Assembly: GCF_000203815.1 (NCBI RefSeq)
Contig: NW_004457624.1
Location: forward strand, 3,038,001-3,102,000
Reading direction: 5' to 3'
Length of the DNA: 64,000 nt
Origin: Cavenderia fasciculata
Taxonomy: Eukaryota > Evosea > Eumycetozoa > Acytosteliales > Cavenderiaceae
Shown: positions 1 through 10,800 of the stretch, one piece after another
Numbering within the stretch: the first letter of the stretch is position 1
How the letters are laid out: each line of letters opens with the position of its first letter
Notes under the pieces: model-generated
The model's input: only the letters and a program-made list of their open reading frames with translations
The model's database searches: none
Told to the model about the DNA's origin: nothing
Position numbers and translations under genes: made by a program

Positions 1-1
1 A

Positions 2-373
2 GGTCATATCAACCAAGTTTTCAAAATCATTCTATATATTGGTACACCCGATCAATTTGAAGTGATTAGACAAGCATCATTGGAAGGTGCACAACTATTA
101 AAAGCATTTTTCAACAAATCAACAACTCCCAACTGCATAGATATGGAACCTTCAATGTTGGAATATGTCATTTCCAAGATGGACAAGATTAATTTAGCCA
201 CTTATTTACTATCCGTTACCAATGCCACTCCCATTCAATATTCAACTCTTAAAAATCTTTGGATATCAACTTTTCCCAATGGAGCCCACTCTGGTTTCTT
301 GCCTAAATTTAAACCTATCAATTATTCTTTAATTCAAATTTATAAACAAGATAAAGAATTTTATAATAAATAA
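2..373 (+). CDS. 3' end of an unrecognised protein, possibly of the dictyostelid ankyrin-type family (5' partial)
   Basis: The reading frame is open from the left edge (codons start at base 2) to a TAA at 371-373, giving about 123 residues with no obvious start, so the gene begins outside the window. The protein is helical and Leu/Ile/Phe-rich, with no catalytic motif I recognise. The style (GTPDQFEVIRQASLEGAQLL followed by short helices) resembles the degenerate ankyrin-like proteins expanded in dictyostelids, and a member of that family follows on the opposite strand. Family assignment is inference. It is tail-to-tail with the next gene, about 75 bp away. Confidence 0.6.
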   Translation, partial: GHINQVFKIILYIGTPDQFEVIRQASLEGAQLLKAFFNKSTTPNCIDMEPSMLEYVISKMDKINLATYLLSVTNATPIQYSTLKNLWISTFPNGAHSGFLPKFKPINYSLIQIYKQDKEFYNK

Positions 374-448
374 AATAAATAAAATAAATAGATAAATATT
401 TTGAAAAAATGAATAAATAAATAATATTATTTATTTTGTTTGCCTCTT

Positions 449-2432
449 TTATTTTCTTGATTTCTTTAAATTTGATCCTTCTATTTGTTGTTTTTGTTTC
501 TTTTTATTCTTTCTAGTCTGATATTGTTGTTGTTCAATATTAATATTATCATTTTCAGTTAATCCCAATTCTTTTTCTTTTTTTAATTTATATTGATTTT
601 TAACAAATAGGAATAATCTATTATAGGTTGAATCTGATTTAATATTTTTCCAAGTACCAACCAATTTAACGTCTATTTGGTAACCAGAATGATAGAGATA
701 TAAAAACATCTCCATGTGAAATCCATTAATTAATCTTTCCATAAATGATTTTTGGTCAATGGCAAGATAATATTTTTTTAAACTTGTCGTGGAAACTAGT
801 TGCCCTTGTTGATTTAGGAAATAGTGGAGCATGTCTACTTGTCCTGATTTGATCATCTCGGGCAGCATTTGTTTGAGTGAATATTGTTTGGGGTACTCTG
901 TCATCATATATTTGATGATTTGAATACTTCCACTCTTGAGGGCACTGTCTAGATTATATACTATCCATTTTGGATGCCTAGAGTGAACGTATTTGAGATA
1001 ATCCAGTCCTGTGCATCCATTGGTCATGACTAGTTTTTGAATCCTTTGACTTTCCTTTTCCTCTTTGATGTAGAGGTTGTAAAGTAGTCTTGACTGACAC
1101 CTAGCAATCACTTCAATATCCGTTGACCATGTCACAGGTCTCAATTGATTGATTCCGGTTTCGTGGCCCAAGAAACCAAGTTGTTGGGCGAGTTGGATGA
1201 CTGGTTGGACGAATCGATGATTCCAGTTGTTTGATACAATAGATACTGCCGATTCGACCGAGGTCAAATGTGGTTTGATCATGTTGATATCCTCTTCTTG
1301 AAATGCAAATTACAGTGGGTTGAATGTCGGGACTTTGGTTGGAGGACAAAAGTCAAAGCGTTCTGCGAGTTGTACGGGTGTAACAACTTGAGATAGATAA
1401 ATATACACTTGTTCACTTTTGATGGTGTATGGCGTAAAACTATTGAGAGGGATGGGATAGTCGTTGTCACGCATCAACATGATGACAGATACCGCATCAC
1501 TGTCCTCTCTCATCATTGCATACTCCATTGCCTGCTCTCTCTCGCCGCTAAACATTTGAATGACGGTTGGCAAGTCCTCCAACCTGACATGCTTGAATAT
1601 CCTATACGAAGTGAATGCATTGGTACCTGTATTCATCGCATCCATTGTCTTTTCAATATGAATCTGTTGATCTTCCATTTCCAACTCTAGCATTTCAGTT
1701 ATACCCAATCCTTGTAACATCATCTTTCCTTTTAGGTATCTATTAATATACGACAAATTGTTTAGTTGGTGAGGATGTCTAACTAGGAAATCATCCAAAG
1801 CTAATTCCAACGAATCAAGGTATTGATTATACTCGATGCTGGTCGATCGATAATTTGCCTTTAACCATTTAGCAGCTTTAATCATTCCAAATGATATTGG
1901 TACCAATTTAAACTGACTTGTCATTTCATCAATTGGAAACATGATACGATGATCAATTAGAAATTGTAGTACATGTTGATGTCCGTGTTTGAGTGCCGAT
2001 AAATAAGATCCTTCAGTTGACAACTTGATTGGGTGTTCCTGATCGAGTAGTAATTTGATGATTTGTAGATTACCAGCTTTACAAGCCGACTGTACCAAGT
2101 CACCACCCAAGAATGAGTTTCTCTTTACTTGATAGAGGTATTTGAATTGTTCTAGATCATCTACACGTCTACATATCATTGCGATTGATTTCTCTGTAAA
2201 CGGTACATGAATACCTCTCTTTAACTTGTCAATCAATAGGTTGGTGTGTGCCTGTTGGTCGTGTTTATTTGATAACATCTGTTCGGCCGTATACCAATGA
2301 TCGTACCGACTAATTCTCTCTATACAACAACCAACATCTCTTCTCTGTTGATCACTTCGATTATGATGTTTAATAGTATCGATTAAAAATCTATTCCTAT
2401 ATATATGTAATAATAATTCCTTTGTTGTCGTC
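449..2432 (-). CDS. Ankyrin-type expansion-family protein, interrupted by an in-frame TAA
   Basis: One continuous minus-strand frame runs from a probable splice acceptor (AG at 2433-2434) to the stop at 449, except for a TAA at 1310-1312. On either side the frame is identical: KVPTFNPL-stop-FAFQEEDIN then MIKPHLTSVESA. The N-terminal part has degenerate ankyrin-like helix pairs (QSACKAGNLQIIKLLLDQ, YLSALKHGHQHVLQFLIDH); the C-terminal part has more (LDYLKYVHSRHPKWIVYN) and ends in a Lys/Gln-rich basic tail. These proteins form a large lineage-specific family in dictyostelids; function is unknown. The interval around the stop offers no plausible GT-AG intron that removes it in phase. The first exon with the start codon lies upstream of 2434 and was not located. 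It could be a recent pseudogene, a sequencing error or a natural truncation. Confidence 0.65.
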
Positions 2433-2434
2433 CT

Positions 2435-2915
2435 AAAATAAATTAATTAACAATAATAATATTGATAATCAGTATCTGCGATAGTTTTTCACTATCTATA
2501 TCTATATCTATATATTTACATTATATTATCGTTACTATCGTGTATTCATTCTACATATATATATATATATATATGTATATGTATGTAAGTAACTTTACTA
2601 AACCGAAACGAAACAACTACTATTTTTTACATTTTTCTTTTTTGATCAAACTATTTAAATTAATAATTATTTATTATTTAATTATTATTAATTACTATCA
2701 TATTTTGATTGAACAAAACAACAACAATCAACAATAATAACAAAATAATAATTTATTCATAAGTTCATAACAACCCGAAATCAAGGGAAGATATTTTTCA
2801 TGAATAATATCTTGGGATTCTTGTTGGCCATCTTTGCTCACAATAAAACTCTATCCTCGATCATAGCTTTCTCTTATCTATTACACCCCCTTTTTGTACA
2901 AATACATATATAACA
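2435..2915. other. AT-rich intergenic region with (TA)n and (ATCT)n tracts
   Basis: Holds an alternating TA stretch near 2555-2575 and short TATC runs. It must contain the 5' exon of the interrupted ankyrin-type gene if the acceptor at 2433 is real, but I could not place it. The open frames here are low-complexity Ile/Tyr runs. A TTACACCCCCTTTTTG motif at 2881-2896 lies just upstream of the micro-gene at 2916 and may be part of its promoter. Confidence 0.5.
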
Positions 2916-3154
2916 ATGCAACAATTCGATAGTATGTGTGTTGTGTGCATAGATAGATAGATAGAAAGATAGATAGAAGATATATAGATTTCAATATTTT
3001 CACTTCTAACTTTTATTCATCACTGTATTTAGACTCATTCAATGAAAGACCCGCATCCAGTGGTGCTGGTAGACGTGGTGGCTTCCTCCCAACCCCTACT
3101 GGTGGTCCAACAATCTATTCACCAGTTGGAAGAAACACCAACTTGGCCATTTAA
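2916..3154 (+). CDS. Two-exon micro-gene, 45-aa Gly/Pro-rich protein
   Basis: Exon 1 (2916-2931) encodes MQQFD plus one base. A GTATGT donor at 2932 and a TGTATTTAG acceptor at 3031-3032 define a 101-bp intron. Exon 2 (3033-3154) continues in phase to TAA. The product is 45 residues, beginning MQQFDNSFNERPASSGAG, with the middle GRRGGFLPTPTGGPTIYSPVG and a hydrophilic end in NTNLAI. It has no signal peptide or membrane segment. Exon 2 is compositionally coding (balanced codons, no stops) inside AT-rich DNA, which is the main support. I do not recognise the family. It is short enough to be missed by ordinary ORF calling. Confidence 0.6.
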
Positions 3155-3351
3155 ATAGTACTTCTTGTCATTCATCACCCCTTTCAAGCAATAAATCAAT
3201 CAATGATCATGGTGCTTTGTCGTCATCATCTAGTCTCTTGATCCAAGAGAAAAATGATATGATTGTTGTTTTGAACACTCTTAAATTCCACTGTCAGTTT
3301 GGATGGCTCCCTCCCTGCTTGGTGCTATATATACATATTTGTCAAACCTAT

Positions 3352-5536
3352 TTAATCCACAAGCTTTAATTTATTTTTTAAATATTTCAATTCATATTCA
3401 ATACTTTGTTGTTCGATCGTATCCAATGATGAATCATCATCTGCTATGGTGGTTGATTCAGATGATTGCTGCTGTTGTTTGATTTCATCAAGTCTTTGTG
3501 AAAAATGGGTATGTAAACAAATGTACATTTGTGATTCCTGTTCAGAGAGTTGAGCGGTGATAATCTCCAACTCTTCACCAAGATTACTAATATTGTTTGT
3601 ATCATGCTCCAAAGAATCCTGTAATTGTGAAAGTGTCTGTCGTTTATCGAGTAATTGTTGTTGTTGTTGTTTAATATCATTCAACAAGGCACCAGCCTCT
3701 GTGAATTTCTTTGCCTCTTTGGCTGTATTTTTAGCCAATTCCAATTGAGGTATCGTTTCATTAATAACATTGATTGCATTCTTTAATACCAATAAATCTT
3801 TTTGTTTTGATAATTTAGATGATTGAATAGATTCAACATCAACATTGATTGATTTAATTTTTTCATTTAATCTAAATTAAAAAAAAAAAAAAAGAAATAA
3901 TTAATTAATATTCTTTTCTTTTCGGAATAGTATTATTTAATATTAAATACATACTGTTCAATATTTAAATTAAATTGACTTATATCATTATTAATTAATT
4001 TAAACTTTTCCTTTTTAGTTTTAATATCTGTGAATGTATTTTGGAATCTATTTAAAATATCTTGGTTCTCTTGTAGTACTTGGTCGATTTCACGGATGGT
4101 ATTAAATGATTCCAAATCCTTTGGATGTTTCATTTCAACTAAATTATTTTCAAGTATATCCAATTCATCCTATAAATTAAATAAATATTTAATACTCCAT
4201 CATTGCATAGTTGTTATTCTATAGTTTGTTTACTTACAACTAATTGATTAATATGATCATCTTTTTCTAGAATATTTTCTTTTTTCTTTTTTAATCTATC
4301 ATTTTCTTTTGTAAACTTTGATGCTACACTGTCAATCTTTTCATCACATGATTCAATGTCTCGGTTTGTAGATTCCATTTGTTTCTTTTTTTCTTCAAGT
4401 ATGAGTAGAATATCATTTATTTCTTGTTGTTGTGATTTCTTTTGATCCAATAATTGATTCTTTTCATCGATGAATGGTGATGCTTGTTGATTGATGATTT
4501 CTTGCAGTGCAGATTGATCTTTTTCCAATAGATCACGATCCAATTGTAAATGACTCTTTTCACGATCGATTGTTTCCTTTTTAACGTTAATGTCATCTTG
4601 AAGATTATTGATCTTTTCTTCGACACTATGTTGATAGATTCCCAGTTCTTTGTCCTTTTCCAATCGAATCGATTCCAATTTCTCTACCAATGAACGTATG
4701 GTTTCACGTTGATCTTTGGTTGCATCATAGGTATCGTCACCGTTCATCAAAGCATCGAGTGATTTGATTAAATTACGTTGTATTTCTCGGTTTCTTTGAA
4801 TGACTGATTGCATCTCTACATCCAATTGACTAGCCAAATCATAGTCTTCACGTTCAACAGCCTCCAACTGTTGTTCTTCAAGTCCCTCTACCTTTTTTAT
4901 ATTATCCAATAATTCTCTATTCAGTTCTTTTCTTTGTTTGTATAGTTTCTTGTAATCATCTTTTATAACTTCAACTGTGTATCTTAGAATACTATTCTTT
5001 TCTTTCCATGTTTGAATTAATTTTGAATTATCATCTATTTCTTCTTCTTCTTCTACTTGTTTTTGTTCTTCTTGAGTTGTAGTAGGTATCTCTATATTGT
5101 TGTTGTTGTTGTTGTTGCTTTCAACTTCAATTGCAGGGTCATTTATCATTTGAGGTAAAGTATCATTTGATATGATAGGTTGTTGTTGTTGTTGTTGTTG
5201 TTGAATGAATACATTTTGGTCTTCTTGTTGTTGTTGTTGTTGAAGAGGATGAGTAAATGATGATGAATCGAGTTGATTCAAAGACACAGGTGGTTGTTGT
5301 TGTTGTTGAGTAGTATGTGTTGCAATTTGTTGTACCGATTGTCTTGGTTGTGCAGGTTGCTTCTTGACAATATTTAAAGATTGAAACATATCCATCTTTT
5401 TTGGTGAGGTTGTTGTCGTAGTTATGATAGGTGTAGTTGCAGGTGTAGTAGGTTCATTTTGTTGAACACTCGTTGTTGTATCATTATTATTATTATTAGT
5501 ATTTGCAGGTTTCTTTGTAAATAAACCAGAAAACAT
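3352..5536 (-). CDS. Coiled-coil protein with poly-Q/N N-terminus, 677 aa
   Basis: Three exons in phase: 5536-4238, 4169-3955 and 3871-3352, with GTAAGT and GTATGT donors. The first ~150 residues are disordered (Asn, Thr, Gln tracts; FTKKPANTNNN, poly-Q blocks). From about residue 165 the protein is almost continuously heptad-like coiled coil (Glu, Lys, Gln, Leu, Ile-rich), with one 25-residue stretch (EAVEREDYDLASQLDVEM) like the UVR helical hairpin. It ends in KLVD. A cytoskeletal, trafficking or scaffold role is possible, but nothing identifies a specific family. The start MFSGLFTKK is the first Met of the frame. Confidence 0.8.
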
Positions 5537-6055
5537 TGATATAGTATCTAATATATATATATCTCAATATGCAAGATATAAATAGTATTGAATGTAGTTT
5601 GTGAGAGCGAGATAAATAGTTAGGTTTGCCGTATCAGAATTATGTATTCATGAATAATTTTAATTTAATATTGATATTTTCGCATTTTGAAGCAGTGTGG
5701 TAGACGATCATTCTCATCCCCATTTGGGATATTATCCTCCTCATCATCATCATATATTATCTATATCTACTATTTCTACTATATCTACTTATTGTTATTA
5801 TTATTATTATTATTATTAAAATCACGATTCACATAATAGATAGATATATTGATCGATCAACCTAAAGAAAGAATAGAGGATCAATGAAAGTGTAGAATAG
5901 AAAGACGAATTTAAAAAGAGGCATTACATTGTAAGTTACAAGATAGCAGAGAGAAAGTAGATGTAGTATATAGGATTGTATTTAAATTAACATATACATC
6001 TTTCTATTCAATCAAGTTAAAAAGAGACAGAGAGAGAGAGAGAGAGATATAGAAA
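5537..6055. other. Divergent promoter region
   Basis: 519 bp between the coiled-coil gene (leftward) and the mitochondrial carrier (rightward). It is AT-rich, with an ATT triplet run near 5797-5818 and an (AG)n purine tract at 6028-6047 just before the carrier start. No coding signal seen. Confidence 0.5.
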
Positions 6056-7106
6056 ATGAAAGATTCTATAAAACAACAACAGACTATAAGTAACATATCG
6101 GCAACGACACCAACAACTTCTATAAATCCAACACACCATAAATTAATTGAAATATTAAGTGGAAGTGGAGCAGGTATCATAACATCATTGTTGACGACTC
6201 CATTGGATGTTTTAAAGATCACTCTGCAAGTACAAACACAATCACAGAGTGTCATTAGTACGACAAAAAGTTTTATTGAATCGGGAGGAATCGGATCACT
6301 GTACACTGGATTAAAACCAACTCTTATAGGCAGTGTGACGACATGGGCAATCTATTTCACAACCTACTCGTCACTCAAAACCAATATATCGAAATACTTG
6401 GACTGCGACATCAACTCTCCCAGTCTCCTAGTATTCTCGGCTATGGCCGCAGGTGCAAATACAAGTATATTAACTGCCCCAATTTGGGTTATAAGAACTA
6501 GATTAATTGTATGTTAAATATATATATATATATATACTTTCAATATAATTAATTTATTAATGTTTCCATTTATTTAATAAGACACAAGAAATGTCAGGAA
6601 GACAAAAAAATTATAATGGTATGACACATGCATTTGTAAAAATAATGAAAGAAGAGGGAGCAGCTGGATTGTACAAAGGGTTGGGACCAAGTTTGTTGGG
6701 CACTCTGCATGTTGGAGTGCAATTCCCAACCTACGAACATTTGAAATTGGTGTTGGAGCGACATCGACCAGAGGGACAACTCACATTTGTAGATATTCTC
6801 ATGGCATCGTCATTGTCCAAGATCATAGCCAGCATGGTGGCCTATCCCCACGAGGTACTCAGATCACGTATGCAAGACAGCTCACCACACTCCCCGCATC
6901 CCTACCAGGGCGGTCTCATCAGCACATTCAAACGAATCGTGCGTGAAGAAGGATTCCAAGCACTGTACAAGGGCATGGGTATCAACCTTCTCAGAGTCAC
7001 TCCTTCCTGCGCCATCACATTCACATCGTACGAATTTCTTAAAAAATATTTTACAACTACTTTAATAAATCATCATAATGATAATGGTAGTGATAATAAA
7101 TCATAA
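6056..7106 (+). CDS. Mitochondrial substrate carrier (SLC25 family), folate/nucleotide-type
   Basis: Two exons, 6056-6508 and 6582-7106 (GTATGT...AATAAG), give 325 residues, a normal size for this family of inner-membrane exchangers. Three repeats are visible, each with the PX(D/E)XX(K/R) signature: TTPLDVLKI near residue 50, APIWVIRTRL at the exon junction, and YPHEVLRSR in the third. Each is followed by the glycine-rich EGG/GxxxLYxGL element (GLYKGLGPSLLG, ALYKGMGINLLR). The second signature, PIWVIRTRL, with a Trp rather than an acid, is typical of the folate/FAD/pyridine-nucleotide and pyrimidine-nucleotide carriers (SLC25A32/33/36 group). Substrate is therefore an inference. The N-terminal ~35 residues are a Gln/Thr-rich extension. 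Confidence 0.9.
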
Positions 7107-7896
7107 CAATGATATCCATCCACCATAGTGCAACTACTTCCATTGTACAATAATATTAATATGTTTGTGAACAAATATAATACCATTTTAATTTAATATT
7201 TGAATATTTAATATTTCCGGTTATTTATTATAATTAATTATAGATGTCTTCTACTCTTAAGAGACAAAAATATAACTCAATATGTATCAAAATAAGTTAC
7301 AATAGATTATTTTTAAAACAATAGTCTCAGACTATTGTTCCTTTAATTCAATCTGGAGTGCTAGTATTATTTCCTTAAAAATACCAAAGTATTTTAAATT
7401 CTTTTTTTTTCAATACTACTTGTCTACTAGTAACTCCACTGGATTCATTTTGTATCTTTAGTTATAAATATATTACCTAGGTGCACGCCTTGGGTTACAA
7501 GAGATGAAATGGAGATTCACAACAAACATTCTTTCATTCAATTTATCATCATATTAGCCTATACACAACACAATCCATTATTCACAAGAGTGTTATTTCA
7601 ATATTTATATATATATACATATTATATATACACCAATACATGTAGCTGCTGTGTATATTCAGATCTTCTAGAAGGAAGGAGGAGGAAGAGGAGAATAGAA
7701 TGTGTACTTAAGAGAGGTTGAATGACAACTATTTGATATTTATGGACATTCAACATTCAACAAACATTCAACATCATTTACTTATTACAACTTTTGTTAT
7801 CATTCATTGTTGATACGTTCATTCATTCATTCATTCATTCATTCATTCATTCATTCATTCATTCATTCATTCTACACAGTTGTTTCTATACATCCA
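7107..7896. other. Intergenic region upstream of the polyketide synthase
   Basis: AT-rich and without coding signal. It contains an 11-bp perfect palindrome at 7317-7339 and a TTCA tetranucleotide array immediately before the PKS start. The array is open in the PKS frame and would add a Phe-Ile-His-Ser repeat if a non-ATG start were used, so I treat it as untranslated. Confidence 0.5.
7818..7872 (+). repeat. (TTCA)n microsatellite, about 13 units
   Basis: An uninterrupted tetranucleotide array ends 25 bp before the ATG of the polyketide synthase. It lies in the likely 5' UTR. Length variation would not affect the protein if translation starts at 7897. Confidence 0.9.
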
Positions 7897-10800
7897 ATGG
7901 AAACTCAAGCCATTCCTATCAAGGAACAAGACATTGCGATCGTTGGTATCGGATGTAGACTACCGGGTGGGTCGCGAACACCACAACAATTCTATGACCA
8001 GTTGGTCGATGGTTTGGATGGTATCACCAAGATGACAGAGGATAGATGGTCAAGATCATTTGTGGATCAAGGTTACATTGCTACTGATCGCGCTGGATTC
8101 TTGGACATGAAAGAGTGGACTCATTTTGACAACCATTTCTTTGGGATGCTTGGCAAGGAGGCTGCTTCCATTGATCCCCAGGTACGCCTCTATCTGTCTG
8201 TGCTTTGGGAAGCTTTAGAAGATTCACATATCGATCCTGCTTCCATAAGAGGATCCAATACATCGGTATTTCTCGGTCAAATGTACGATGGAAACCAACA
8301 CATTCTTTCTCAGGATCTCGCCACAATGATTGCGCAGGTCAAAACAGGTCGTTCAGACTCATCGATCAAAGCATCTTATTGTTATGATTTCCGTGGTCAA
8401 TCGCTTTCGATTGACACTGCTTGTTCATCGTCACTGGTTGCAGTGCTCCAAGGTATCGATACCATCCTCAAAGGTGAAAGTGACCTTTCAATCTGTGGAG
8501 GTGTCAATATCTTTATCGAACCAAAAACATCAATCCAATTCACTGGCGCGGCTATGATTGGAAAGAAGGGTGTATGTGCAACGTTTGATGAATCAGCCGA
8601 CGGTTATGTCCGTGGTGAAGGTGTTGGTGTTGTCATTCTCAAGAAACTGTCAAAAGCAATTGAGGATAATGATAATATCTATTGTGTCATCAACGGTGGT
8701 AGTTGCAACGTCGACGGTAATTGGGAGAAGCTTTCACCAACTGCCCCCTCATCGGCTGCACAACATTTAAACACACAAAATGCTCTCAACAAGGTCGGAG
8801 TGACACCATCGGATATCTATTACGTTGAATGCCATGGTACTGGAACACCGACGGGTGACCCACTCGAAATAGAATCAATATCACGTGTGTTTGCAGGTTC
8901 ACACAGCCAATCCAACCCACTCAGAATTGGATCGGTTAAAAGTAATATTGGACACACTGAAAGTACAGCCGGTGTTGCATCACTCATTAAATGTGCAATG
9001 ATGCTCAAGAATAGAATGTTGATCAAAAATATCAATTTCAACAAACTTAATCCAAAAATCAATCTACTCAATGGTGAAATCAAGATTGTACTTGAAAATG
9101 AACCATTTCCAAATGATGGTAGAATAATTAGAATGGGAATTAATTCTTTTGGTTTAACTGGTAGTAATGCTCATATTATTCTTCAAGAATATAAAAATAT
9201 AGAAAATTTTAATATTAATAATAATAATATTAATGATAATAATAGTACTACTACAGTTGTCTCTATGGATAATGTTGGTAAGTTAATTTTAAAAACAAAT
9301 TTATTTATTTAATTTTAATTTATTAAATATTTATTTATTTAGATTATTTAATTCCATTTTCATCAAATAGTCAAAAATCAATTGATTCTTATATTAATAT
9401 GATCAAGAATAATGTTGAATTGTATAGTAACAAGATGACATTTGAAGATTTTGTTAGATATCAATCACAATCTAAAACAAACCATCCAACTTGTAAAAAG
9501 GTTATCATTGCCAAGGATTGGGAAACATTCTCCTCTGAATCAGTCCAAACCTTTGAAAAACAACAAACCTATGTTTCAAGTATGTCACAATTGAACAGCT
9601 CACCAAAACCAAAGATTGTGATGGTATTTTGTGGACAAGGTGCACAATGGAACGGAATGGGCGAGAGATTGTATCAATGTCCAATATTCCGTAATGCTGC
9701 TGATCGTGTTGATAGATTATTATCTCGCCACTATCAATATTCAATCATTGATAAATTAAGAAAGAGTAATCAACAGGAAATACATCATCCAATCCTCGCC
9801 CAACCAGCAACATTTATCATTCAAGTTGCATTGGTACAATTGTATCAACATTTTGGTATTACTCCATCCATTGTAGTTGGTCATAGGTAAACATATTAAA
9901 ATTAAAAAAAAAATATATTATTTGTTCTAATAATCTTTAATTATAATTTACTTTTAGTTTTGGAGATATAACAGCAGCATGGTGTTCAGGAATAATAACA
10001 TTGGAAGAAGCTGTTAGAATAGTATATTTGAGAAGTGTTGCCCAAAATGATACGATTGGAAGTGGAAGAATGTTGGCAGTATCATTATCATTTGATACAT
10101 TCAAAGAGAGATTCCAACCGTCACAGTATGATTTGGTCGAGTTGGCATGTTACAATTCGGACAACTCTATTGTATTGGCAGGAAATGAAGATCAACTCAA
10201 ATCAATTGATCAACAACTCAAGAATGTTAATGTGTTTAGTGCATTCCTTGGTACACCATGTGCATTTCATTCATCGGCACAAATTGAAACAAAGGAATTT
10301 ATATTCAACAATCTAAATAATATAGAGTATCAATCATCTCAACCAACCATTCCATACTTTTCAACTACAACTTCACAACAAATCATGTTATCGTCTCAAA
10401 TCGATGCTCAATACATTTATGATAATCTCAGACATCCAGTATTATTCCAACAAACAATCAACAACATAGTTGATTTCACAAAGAATGATAATGATGATGG
10501 TAATCAACAACAATATATTTATTTAGAGATTGCACCACATTCAACATTATCATTCTATTTGAAATCATTGTTACCACAAGGAACAAGCAATATTCAATCA
10601 CCACTCAACAAAAAGAAAGATGAAATTGAATCAATTCAATCTTGTCTATCACAACTTTACTTTGGTGGTGTTTGTGTTGATTTTTCAAAACAACTACCAA
10701 CGACCAATGATAATGAATGGAAGAATAGATCAAGACATCTTCCAAGATATCAATGGGACACTGAATACTTTTTAGAGGAGCAAGAAATATATAAAAAGAT

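Noticed and set aside
2462-2737. 91-codon frame rich in Ile and Tyr
   Set aside because: Made of TA and TATC repeats; no protein-like composition.
7807-7896. N-terminal extension of the PKS with Phe-Ile-His-Ser repeats
   Set aside because: It starts at a TTG and is only the translation of a TTCA microsatellite; the first ATG at 7897 fits the domain start.
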